Source: Membranipora membranacea (taxonomy: Eukaryota > Bryozoa > Gymnolaemata > Cheilostomatida > Membraniporidae). From it: DNA of 64,000 bases. Under the pieces are notes generated by a model. The model was not told the origin of the DNA. It worked only from the letters and a program-made list of their open reading frames with translations, and did not search any database. The first letter of the stretch is position 1; the number at the start of each line of letters is the position of its first letter. The stretch lies in contig OU612070.1 of the NCBI GenBank assembly GCA_914767715.1, positions 11,735,501-11,799,500 on the forward strand, given 5' to 3'. Below, one piece after another: positions 10,141-22,200 of this stretch. A program made the position numbers and the translations under genes.

Positions 10141-13085
10141 ATGATCCCAATGAGATCCTGCATTCTGCTGCTATGTTACCAACTATTGGTTTCAAATAAT
10201 GGTAAAAAAAACGTACCTTCAACCAGGGAGTTTGCCCCTGCTTTGAGATATGTATATGTACACTTGGAATGGGGATGTCTAGCCCCTGCATACAAATTTA
10301 TCACTACTTGTATACTGGCTGCTGTTTATTGTGTGCAAAGATGAGATTAGCCCTCTCAATCATTAATCTATTTGTCATTATAGCTGTCACAATAATCGTG
10401 GAAAGAGTTAGTATTTAAGAAAATAAAGCAGGTTTTAAAAGCAGTGATAATGCCTATGGCAGTAATTAATGTTTAACTGGTAGACCTACTTGACAAAAGT
10501 TCAACCATAAACAACTACTGATAATCCCATTCTTCAAGGTTCGTGCCCAAACCTGACAGCATGAAATCTTCTGCCGAGGTAATGAGAATTTTCATCTGAT
10601 TAAGCCGCTGATTAGAACTTCTACATAGAAAAACTGTTTCCATTGCTGAGTTTTGAGTAACTGTTTGTAATTTTCGAGTCCAAGTTTATGAAAAAAAGCA
10701 CCATCCCAAATTCCCTTCTAAGCTGCTTCACTTAGGCAAACACCTCACTATACTGAAAACTGAAGCTCTTGCCTTTTTTAGCCTCTTGTATGCAAATTTA
10801 TCTAATGCAGAAACTGCCATGTCAAACAGAGAATTATATGTGATTCCCCATCACCATTGACATCCAACAAAAAGGTCCACTCAGAAGCAATAGTTTTCCT
10901 AAAATCTATGGGATGAAGACCAGAACTAATCTCTAAACTCATGAAAGTGAGATCGCCACATCTTTTGTATATGATTTTGGAGATATAGTAAACCGTCTAT
11001 CCATTGTACGATCCAGATCTTTGGCACATTATCGCCCTAAAAGAAGCCATCTAAAAGGCTTGACATGGGCAGATTGTCATGGATTAGCCAGGTGAGCATA
11101 GTACTCAACAGTCGGCTTTAAGTTTGTTCCACAGCTTTCCCGTATGAATAAAGAAGCTGTCCAGATAGAACTTGGTGTTGTGATGTGTTGTTTCATGTTT
11201 CATCTTTGTAGGTTACAGGTTTCTGACATGAGATTCAGTATTTACGACTAGCGGCCATGAAACCGGAGACACCAGATAATCGGTGAGCCGCAGAGCCTAT
11301 GCATGGGTTACCACAAGCGTGATCATTGAAACAATAGTTGTCCATTGTTTAGCACAACTGCCTGGTAAAATCCAATCTCTCAAACAAAGAGGAACATCAC
11401 CGAAGAGCAAGCTATGTTTTTAATGTAAAGACAGTTGACCCACAGCTCGTCCAACTTGAGCAAAATAGCTTGTCTAGTTCTGTAACAAATGACACCAATC
11501 CTGTATTGACTGGACCATTCCAGCACACAGACATAAACAATATAAAACAAAATGATAAACAATACCTGCAAGATCTAGACGAGAGTTATACACCGGCCAT
11601 TGACACACCTTGATCAGCCCCCCTGCACACAGTCACTAAACCAACATCAAAAACGGTGCTCAGGTAAAAATGCCACATCTTAAAATACTGGCACGACTAA
11701 ATGAATACTGGCCTATATTTGATATTGTTGCTCTTTTATTATTATCGGTCAGATTTATTTTTATACATCTTGAGATATTCTTAGCTCTCTCTTTTTTTAA
11801 ACACTTCAACCTTATTAGAAAGATCAGTTATGGATTTTTTCATCATTTTCTAAATCCTCGATCAATAATATAGCCCGTGATATGTATATATGGCCTATAG
11901 ATAAATACAACAAACTCAAAACACCGAGTACAGAAGTTATAAAAAAGATAAAGGTGCAGATACAAAATGAGAGATAACCATTTATACACAATATTTGTTC
12001 CTATGTATGAGAGCAAGCCCCCCCCTCTCTATTATAAGAAGGGAGTTTGTTTACTGCACTGTAGTGAAGTAATAATCAGCATTTGTGCACTCTGTAAGTA
12101 TTAGTGAGCGATTTCCATTCACAATAATATCAATGCGATCACCTATCTTACCACGTGAGCTCTTCCCATAATCCCAGCACACCATCGGAATAGTGACTCG
12201 ATACCCTGATGTATGTACGAGCTATCCCGAGTCGTAACTTTTTTCTCAGCTTACAGCTATATGATGGATAAAAAATCACAAAGCTCCAACAATCTGACCC
12301 CAATGTCCATACAATGTTAGTTTGCCCGGTAATCAACACAAAAAAATGAGATCTCTGAATTCTGCAATTCTGGTATAATCATTTTATTAACGAGTGCTAA
12401 CATGCCTACAACCCATTCCCTCCCTCCCAGGACGAAAGAGATTTTTGCCCTACTAATATACATGAGAAAGCCCATAGACAAAAATCAATGTATATAAAAC
12501 TCACCGCAATTAAGAGCAGATTGTTAATTTCTCTGTCGCTCTGAATGGTTGTGGCTTTCAAACCTCTCACGAAGACGGATATTCCTTAGTAAACTGATAG
12601 TAGGATTATACTCTCCAGATGAGCCAAGTGTGTGTTCATTGGTCCATGTGTTCATGAACATGTACATGATAGGTAACTAATAGAACCAACACTCAACTGG
12701 CGTAGCACTGAATCACTAAGCAGATAAATGTTTGTTGACAGAGCATTAAAAGTACAACCTGCGTTACCTACGGATAATGAATGTGTCTCATGATATAACA
12801 GAAAGCCAGGAAAGCCGGGCAACTTATTTCTAAATCTATGATCAATGTTTCAATGTAATTTGAGATGACACTTGATGATCGGAGAATACTGAGCGAGCCA
12901 GTAACACACCTTTTTACTCTAGTACCAACCTGGGAGAACAGCAGGTGTCTAAGATTTCATAATTCTCATTAAAACAATTTTCTTCGCTGGTATTGAGCCA
13001 ACTGGGACACTACGTCTGTGCTAGTTGTGGTTTGCAATGCTCATTTTTATGGTCTGTATGGACCTATATTATGCACTGATATGTA
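10141..13085. repeat. Segmental duplication copy 1 (pairs with 25590-30150)
   Basis: Ordered similarity blocks join this stretch to 25.59-30.15 kb: the start (gagatcctgcattctgct), gatgagattagccct with ctgtcacaataat, the block around 10.86-10.95 kb (agcaatagttttcctaaaat), the block at 12.16-12.30 kb (cccataatcccagcacacca) and the end at 12.93-13.08 kb. No convincing gene is found inside. The second copy is longer because it holds the inverted-repeat element at 25.74-27.66 kb. Confidence 0.65.
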
Positions 13086-14690
13086 TTTTTCTCAGACAAA
13101 AGTAATCTTTTGCACTGCAAGAGGATGGCTACGATGAGCACCTCTCAAAATGATGTGTGCTGATGTTCTCTGCATTTGCTCTTCAAATGCCTAATTTGAA
13201 ACAGGTTCCAAACACACCCTTGGTCTCAAAACCATAAAACCCATAGACCCGAATTAACTAGCTTGAGAAATCATCTAAATTTCTGATAAACTGCAGCGAT
13301 TAATAACTGTGTCCTACGCAATCAATCATCAGGAGTTACTCTAACATGTACGGAGAGGACATAACTACTTATTCTCTCATACTTAAATTAAGACTTCTAA
13401 ATTTCGCATGATCTAATAAGCTTGATCAGCAGTAATATTTCTGATTATAGTGGCTGATAATGTGGATGTAGATGTGTGAACAAGGTAGAGCTCACAATTC
13501 ATAAATACCACAGCTTTGATTTATGGGCAATGACAGACCCTCCAACTTATTATAATTATAAAATGAAAACTAAATTGTCTTAAAATTAATTATCACAATG
13601 ATAGATATAAAAATATTGTGTTGCAGTAACATGAACTATGCTATTCAGTGGCCCTTTCGGGGCATAAGAGAATATGCATGTATAAGATTAATGATACAAC
13701 CCATCTATTTATTGCAATCTTGAACACCGCAATGTTCGGCAAGCGAGATTTATGTAAGCTCACCTTCATAGACAGCATAGATTGGGTCGTGACCAGACAG
13801 AGTTCAAACCTGCAACTCTCAGATTGAGAATCTCAAGTCTTAATGAAAGGACAAAAAAAAGCAACGTGTTGTAAATCCACAATGTAATTCAATTACTTAG
13901 TTGCACAAACCATAAATATTTTCTGGTACAATTAACATCATTTTTTGAAAATAATTTGACAAGGAACAGGATCTTGGTACTCTCTGATATCAGCAGTCAA
14001 GTGATTGGAGGCCACGCGGAAAAGTGGGGATAGCAACTTTTGTCCAATGCTGTGTATTACTTAGGCCAGAAGCCAAATTACTGGAATGGAATAAATAATA
14101 AACATTTGCAAATTTTAGTCTGCGGTCAAGTCAAATCAAGAATGCTCACTTCCTAGTATACATCAAATTCAAGGTCAGATCACAAGGGTAAACAGAATGA
14201 GACATGGATGCCTGATGCTACTACAATGATGAAGAAGTTGATCCGGTCATGATGCTGCCTTAAAGGATACAGATTGCCACAATCTAAACTTTGCAATGTT
14301 TAATCAGGAGTAAGTGTCGTTGAACCGGCAAGGTGCAATTTATGGATATTGAGTTTTGAGTTTATTACAGCAATAAGTTCCGATATATATATATTTTTAA
14401 ATAAAGTTTCATTGGCAAATATTTTGTTGATAGGTTGATCATGATGTTGTGTTCTGATATGTTGTTTCTGTGGTCTCCAAAGCATTCTCTTTTTCTTTAG
14501 GGATAGAAGCATAAGCATCGTCATCGCCCGCTGTAACCAAAGATCATCTAAGGTTAATGATATCTTAAAAACAAAATTCCGGTAAGTACACAAAATCTTA
14601 CCTCAATTAGATACAATGGGCCAGTGAAAAATCAATACAATACACAACATAACCATTCCGCTTGAGCTGCATTCAGCATTGGGCTGATAC

Positions 14691-14790
14691 TTTCGGAAGG
14701 CTTCGGAAGGCTTCGGAAGGCTTCGGAAGGCTTCGGAAGGCTTCGGAAGGCTTCGGAAGGCTTCGGAAGGCTTCGGAAGGCTTCGGAAGG
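14691..14790. repeat. 10-bp tandem repeat, ten units
   Basis: Ten head-to-tail copies of CTTCGGAAGG (the first begins TTTC). Apart from that first base the units are identical, so the array is young or homogenised. Each unit is nearly self-complementary (CTTC-G-GAAG). The period is close to one helical turn. The minus-strand frame reads it as an SLPKPSEAFR repeat, but there is no sign of a real gene. Confidence 0.9.
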
Positions 14791-15317
14791 ACTACAGCAA
14801 TATATAGTTTGGCAGCTAGTTATGCAATAGTTATGTAATATTTTCACATTCAGAATAGATATCTCATACCTCATAAATGAGAAGGGAGGACAATTTTTAA
14901 AACATATCTACATGATTTTTACCCAGAAGTGCTTTGAATTTTCTAAGCACCTCTTCTGTAGAACTAGCTGCCAGACTATGTATAGTTGTTGTCTTTCTGA
15001 AGTTTTTAAGCTGGAATTCTTCAGTTCCCTCGATAAAGGGAGGGACTGCAACAGGGCCGAAAAGGTAAATTGTGACTAGTGCAACTAATGCTTTGAAGTT
15101 TTTATATGTCTTTTTAGACTCTTCACAGACTAAAGTAATTTACAATATCACAACACAAGTGCGCAAAAGATATTCAGCCCTTCAGTAAGGACAGATCTAA
15201 AGAAGTTGCAGACTACCTCATCATGTTTGCATTGCACAATCAACTTAGAAGCTAGTGCCCACATGCTCGGAATTGCGCACTCGCGGAGATGCCTGACATG
15301 TGAGGACCAGATGGTCC

Positions 15318-15440
15318 GTGTTTACGTCGTAGGCTGCTATCACACCCCAAAGAATAGGAGAAGTTAAGCAGGATCAGACTTTTCCGAAAGTCAGGCCCTG
15401 TTTATGACAAAACAGAGGGCGGGCTGCCCCTAACGAGGGA
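15318..15440 (+). repeat. 5S rRNA-like pseudogene or 5S-derived SINE
   Basis: The segment starts GTTTACGTCGTAGGC and contains GAAGTTAAGCAGGATCAGAC, close to the animal 5S internal box A (GAAGCTAAGCAGGGTCGGGC). The downstream C box is not recognisable, so a working 5S gene is unlikely. A 5S-derived (SINE3-type) element or a decayed 5S copy are the options. Confidence 0.4.
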
Positions 15441-16158
15441 CACAAGTTGCCCGAAATTGTCGTACTGAGAGTGTGATACATCCTAGAAAACTAGAATGCA
15501 TCCTAGAGGTGAGGCCATGGTGGACCTCCTAATTGAGGGTGCGTAGCAAGCTGTCAAAAACTGAAAAAGGCTCTAAATGCAGTGGCAATGGCAGTAGGCC
15601 AAGACGGTCACATTATAACTGATATCAACGTTATACATGCACTACACAACGCTGCACAGCACCGATCATCACTGATGCTACAAGTGTGCAATCCAAGTAT
15701 AAGAGAACATAATAACAGGGTTATTCTGGGATGATCAGGGCACTGAACCATAGATGATCCCTGATCATCCCTATGGGCATGAGCCTTCACACTCCAAGTC
15801 CGCATCATACTTGGTAAGAAAGGCAACATCTAAGTACCAGCAGCACTATCAGATTACTATAAAACACTTTAGTCCGTGAATATAAGAAAACATAATCATC
15901 CTCAATTTTTTTTAGTCCAGCAAATGTTGGAACAATGATATCGGGGCACAAAGTAAAGGTGATAAATTTGGGTTTCCCTCTCTAGCTGAATTAAAATCTT
16001 ATTATAGGCTTTCCCAATGTCTTTCACGCAGGGAAACATATGATTGATCGATCACAATAAAAATTGTATTCACCTGAGTTCTGACACATACCGTCGGTTG
16101 GTAGTGATAGTAATGATCTCCCGTAGCCACTCATCTCTACACTGTTATAAATATGGTC

Positions 16159-16234
16159 CTATTGATCGGTTATAGCTCTGGGGTGCTCGTAATCTTCACT
16201 TTTACTTTGTTTGCCCATTTTATATTTCAGTCTC
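16159..16234 (-). CDS. Gene B last exon: short cytoplasmic tail
   Basis: Acceptor tatgacag. Phase 2 entry gives RRLKYKMGKQSKSEDYEHPR and a few more residues before TAG. The basic stretch right after the membrane helix follows the positive-inside rule. The tail of about 25 residues has one Tyr in an acidic context and no kinase or phosphatase domain. Confidence 0.65.
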
Positions 16235-19200
16235 CTGTCATAAAATGAATAATATCTATCAGTGGCAACACAGACCTGCTGAAGGATTAAACACAAAATC
16301 TTTTGCCCACACCGACAGTAAAAAGGTGATTCGGAGTAAATTCGCATGAGACATTTCAGTTGTAAATTGCAGGCATTTGAAATCACAAATGTTGTTACCA
16401 TAGCATTGATAATAGGAAAATGTGTCGTCCAAGTTATGACAGGAATTGTGGTGAAGAATCACCACTGTACTCGTCCCGGAAGACTACCAAATACAAGGAT
16501 CAAGCTCGATTTTCTACATGGGACTTAATATAATGCTCGCCTTCCTATGATAATTGTAATTCTAGCGGTCATAATCGGGTGATATAATTAAATTTTGTCA
16601 AATCGTTAATTTATATATTACCTCAAGATTAGGGCGGCTGACACAATTATCACAACAGTAACAATCACAGCCCCCGCAGCGGTCACTCCAGTAAACATTT
16701 TGTAGTCTGCTGATATATCTGTGGGTGTATGAGATGTTGGAGTTGTAGCAACTGACATTGTCCTGCTTATATCCACACTTGATTCTGCGATCAGCATGAG
16801 TTTCTCAAAATTATCCTGGAACAATGGAAAAGTTACAACATTAACCTCTTATGAACGGCTGCATTTTACATGTACTATAATCATAGTGGTAACATTACGA
16901 AATATTCTTAGACGGCCACTGTTCATTGTGTTTGACCATCAGCGGAAAACGGACACGGGAATTCTGTACATCATGTCCAGTACACTGCCAGACCTAGAAC
17001 AAGTTTGATCCAGTGTGCCTGCATTTGGACTTGCTCCCTTACGCTGGTCACACTGCCTGCACATGACAAGTGGAAGGGGAGCAACTCCGAACTAAGGCAA
17101 ATGGACCATACTTGGTCTTCCAGATCCCACATGGCTAAATTCGAATGATAAATTCATAGAGGCTGACTGTCACATTACATAACAGTATAATAGATAAACT
17201 CTTCTACATATTACCTTGCAAATCTGTGTATTCTTGATAATGATTTGATCTAGGACTGTAACCGGCACCATTTTGCGCCCTTGCAGAACATTTGACCTTG
17301 TAGCACGGTCTAAGGTTGCACACCCAAACATCAGTTGAGCTGGCAGGAATTGATTTGTTCACGATCGGGTCACACTCAAGCTGTTATAAAAACAGTGATG
17401 GTAAACATATATCATTCCCAGCACTTGTCTCTCATGATGATTGGAACAAGAATTTGGTATGGGTTTAGGAGAATGCACTTATAGTCCACCAAACAAAATC
17501 ATCCTAGTGACAATATAGCTTTAATTCTAAGACATTGAAAGACAAACAAATATTTATGTGTTGTGAATGCAAACGAGACCATGCAAATTGGCAATTTTAA
17601 TATGAATATGTTAAAAAAAGCTGTCACTGTGGTACCTGATATGAGGTTATCTCCGCATTTGAACGAGATGGAGGTTGTAGTTTCAACTGGACACATGAAG
17701 AATTCGTCTTTAGGGTACTTATTACTGGGCCATCAGCGGGTTCTTCAAAGCAAAAAATGTTGACTGCGATTCATCATCAGGAGTAAGTGAGAAACAAATT
17801 TGAAATGTGATGTTGTTCTGCTGTAGGCGGTTTGATTATCTGCTGTATGTGATTTTACATTGATGGATGTCTCACTAGATGGCTTGATCTGGTCAAACAC
17901 TGCAGTGTGACTGTCTTGATTAAACTTCTTTAAATATTCATGTTTAGGGTTTGTCTGAATAACGATGACATCATGGGTCAAACCCTTGTGGCACACTCTG
18001 ACCTCGCTGTTGGTTGTATTTACCTTCAATGTAACGGTTCAAATATATAACTCCATGCAATTTTCACACGCATATATATATATGTGTGTGCATGTGAAAA
18101 TTGCATGAAGTTATATATACATATATGGGAATATAAGTGGGCTTGACGTCTAATGAATGAGTTATCAAGGCTCTTGTCACAGAATTTGCTGTTATTGTAC
18201 ACCAGATGTGTACAGTCAAGTGAAATAGATAATTATATCCGCAAAATTGTTTTATTCAACTAAGGAATAGAGGTTAGTATGGTATCATTTTAGAATAGAA
18301 ATTGTAGGAAACATTCCTTAACACTGACTGTTAGTCTAATCCCTGTTATGTTTTTCTTATAGTTCGTAATGAAGTAGTTGTGCTCAAACACTGGAGGTGG
18401 TAATTCTGTAATGAAGACATTAACCATACTAAGTGAACGCTGTAAAGAGAGCATATTATTCAAGTGTTCATATTATGACCTGAGGTATGAACTGCCAGGT
18501 GAAACTCATACACAAACTGAGCAGAACCTGTCAGTATTATAGTGGTCGTGCTGCGCTCATCATTATGGCCACAGTTGAATTTAATTTCTGCAAATTGATG
18601 TTACTCTCAAAACACAAACTCATGGTCTACCAATGAATTCAAATTACATAATTATTTGTTAAATAAACATTACATTACAACAATTTTATGGTGCTCCAAC
18701 CATTACCTGTGTCGCTGTTAGCGGCATTCCATTCAACACTATGACACTACCAACGACCAAAGGCAGTGTTTTAGCATTCATTAGTTGCCTTGAGTCTAAT
18801 AAAAAAATACCCGACATACACCAGCCATGCATCTGAATGTATATTTAAATCATCAATATCGCCAAGGAGCGAAAGAACAATAAATAATGTCAATGTAATC
18901 TATGGTCAAGTCTGTCCTCCCGTCAGTCGACCAAATTGAACATTGTCTTGATTTCAAGCCTTGGTGATTATGAATATTTACTTGATAGTATGACTTTTGA
19001 TTGAATGAAATTTGCCCGGACTGTTCAAAATCACCTTCAAGCAGATCGCCTAACGCTCATAACCCAATTATTTGCATTACTCGCCACCCGATAAAGACCT
19101 GGCAATTTAAAGTCAGATGGTGATCCAATGCAAACTACCTATACCATATAATCTGTTTATTGGCAAAATACTATTTTGCCAAAGAAAAAACTTACACACT

Positions 19201-22200
19201 CTTGATGATTCCTGTCATAAAAATAAACTAAAATATTGTTTGGGCATGCAAATTTACTACCTGGGCACATCTTAGTTTTTGCAGTTATAACTTTTGATAG
19301 TCCAGTTAGTTCTATTCCTCCAATTATACAAGTGAGACGGAATGTGTACTCAGTTCCCGGGGAAAGATTGCTCATGTTGAACGTATTGGCTGTCCCAAGA
19401 ACCTTCCCTGCTTTGAACTCATCAGCAGAGGGACTGTAGAGCTTGTATATTCAATATAAAACACAGAAATATGATATAACGCCTTGTCATGTTGAAAATT
19501 TCGTTCGGGGAGTTAATCAGCTTCCTTATTCATCCATTATTCTGATCACTATTAATTTTTAACAGTTTGATAAAACCTTCCCTGCTTTGTACTCATTGAT
19601 CCCATGACTGAAGCTTGAACCTGCAATCTTAAAGACTCTGCTTTTTTGTTGAGATAGGAAACAAAGTTTGTGTATCCTTGCATTAGCCATGGTTAAGATG
19701 AGAATGAAAATATGAGCTCTCCCCTCAATAAAATAATTCAGAAACTATTGAACATAGTTTGATAGGAACAATTCTCAAAATTTCTAGCAATTGAAAGTAA
19801 TTTTTGTCTACACCATTATTTATTCCAGTGCACGATCATTCTTTTTTTCGGAATAAAGTGATGCTGAATCGCAAAAAGTTATTTGACACACAATATGAAT
19901 TTCTGAAATGCAATGCTTTTTTAAAATTGGGATTTGTGACTCAACTTATGTCTTATCAATGGTTGCAAGGTCCATAACATCTAATATCCAAGGATTGGCT
20001 AGCATCAAAAACTTAAGAAACAATAATTTACCTGTGTCATACAAATGCTTTACAAAGCACAATTCTCAAAAAGGTAACCTGTAGCATAATTCTTTTTCTC
20101 CAAAACTAACAACTATGCATCATAGCTTTCATAGTTGAAACTCAACTCTCAATAAAGACCTTTTTGCAATGTTGTGAAGTCCCAAAAAACTGATTCTTTG
20201 ATATCTTGCCTACTAGGAGTCATAAGTCCAGTTAAGTTTGTATTTACGGCCATAAATATTGATTAAGTTATACACTACGCTATATGGTTTTACCAGTTAA
20301 AACACATCGGTCATCAAATACCCTTTGCAGCTGCTCATAATATGAATATGATAGCATATAATTCTGCTCTCATTATAAGAAATGGCGTAAAAATGAGCTT
20401 ATGTAACAAAACGTTTTCAGATAATTAGACAGCACAACATATTATATGTGATGCCATAGAATTCTTACACTGAAAGCCAGTCAAAGCTGTGAAGTCTGCT
20501 CTCTATCACATTTAAATGTCTCTCAATTGGAGAAGCGAACATCGCCCAACTCCCCTCCCCCCTCATTGAACTCATCTCATCAGCTTTAATGCAAACCTAT
20601 ATGCATGGCTTAAAGTGACGATGCATGAAGTTAGTTATGGAGATACAGGTCGTTATGATAGTCTGACGCATACCTGTATATGAATAACCGCTATATTAAC
20701 ATTAAACGTTTTAGGGATCCAAATAGCCATTCTGTTATAGAATTCCTGGTATATTTGAGTGATGCTGCAATAAATCATCAACTTTAGCAGCAGGGCACAG
20801 AGGCTGGTTTTGTTCTCAGCTCAATTATGGTAAATTATTGAAAATATTCACGCTAATATAATAATCTATTTGAATACTGATTGACAGGGGAAATAATCAT
20901 CAAAACTCAATGCTGTGACACATGCCATACCCTAGCATACCATTCTAATCGAGACTAAGAGCTCTAGAATGATATTACAAACTTGATTATTTCTTCTTTG
21001 CTTGCACGTCATCAGGGAACATTGCCTGTGGCAAGCATGCAGGCAGTAAGGTGTGCTCAAACAAAAATCATTTACCAGATCTCCCTGCACTATCTTGATT
21101 GTGATCGTGAAATTTTTAGTGATGCCTTTTGTAATGCAAAATTTGTTCACCAATAGTACATATTTACAGGTTTTTGTTCTATAAAACTGGAATTGCAGTG
21201 GAATCGTTGATAAATAATGCCTAAATCAATCAATCTCAGAAACCAACCGACTTTATTTAATTTTATGTCGGTCACTGTAGGATTCCTGATAAGATACTTC
21301 GACACCCCTCTTACTAGCTAGGTCCTTAAAGAATGGAATAGGAATGACCAGATATCCCCTGTGTGTTTGCGCAATTACATTTAGCATGGGCAAAACTGCA
21401 CTATTGCTGGATCTGTCACAGAATGAAACATTAATAACTTTGGAATTTGGAACTTCGGAAAACTGTGATTGATTGAGTTTTTCAAACTGACAGAAGTTTC
21501 ATGCAAGGAGGAATTTCAAGAAAATCAAATTTAATATCCAGAAACTTCAAAACTTCAATTAAAAAGCTTTTTTTTCTGTAGGGTATATTATTGTGATTAT
21601 GCTTTCAATTTTTAGACAAAAGACGATTGATAAATCAGGATGGTGTAGGATGATGTAGTTACTCACAAAGTTTCTGGTAGACCTCAATCTCGACCAGACT
21701 TATAATTCCATCTCTCACCACAGCAACATACCGAGCCCGTTGTCTGGGTTTTAGTGTCACAGTATGTTAAAATTTGTCTTCTAACTTCTTCACTCTAAAC
21801 CAATCAGCGCTAGAGAAGTCTACCGTTTTAATCTCAGCAATGTTAGGATTCACAGCAGAGATGTAAATACTACCTCCGTAGGCACGACGATCTGCAAGAA
21901 AGCTAATGTTATGCAGCTTTGGCGATGGCTGCATCAATTTCTTTTATAACTGTCTAGAAAACAATTAAATTAAACTGAGTCCCAAAATATGAGTTGGGAT
22001 GATAGGATTATTTTAAACAATGTTGTTTTTATTCCAATTTATTTATTATGGCCGATATACATTATTACATAATATGTACAATTGATGCTCATCTACCTGA
22101 ACTCCTTAAGCGTACATATATCTCAGAGATGGTATACATCCCTGTAAGTCTACAATCCACCACTGTTGAGGAGAAGACTCCCCACTACATGTACTGGTAT

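Larger units (their letters stand above)
13086..16100. other. Intergenic region between genes A and B
   Basis: No protein-coding signal recognised. It contains the 10-bp tandem array at 14691-14790 and the 5S-like segment near 15.32 kb. A weak B-box-like motif lies near 13.81 kb. Confidence 0.5.

Noticed and set aside
13770-13840. Possible tRNA gene (GAGTTCAAACCTGC motif)
   Set aside because: Only a weak B-box-like motif; no matching A box and no cloverleaf.
14632-14874. Minus-strand frame with an EAFRSLPKPS repeat
   Set aside because: It is only the translation of the 10-bp tandem array, with no conserved flanks or splice context.
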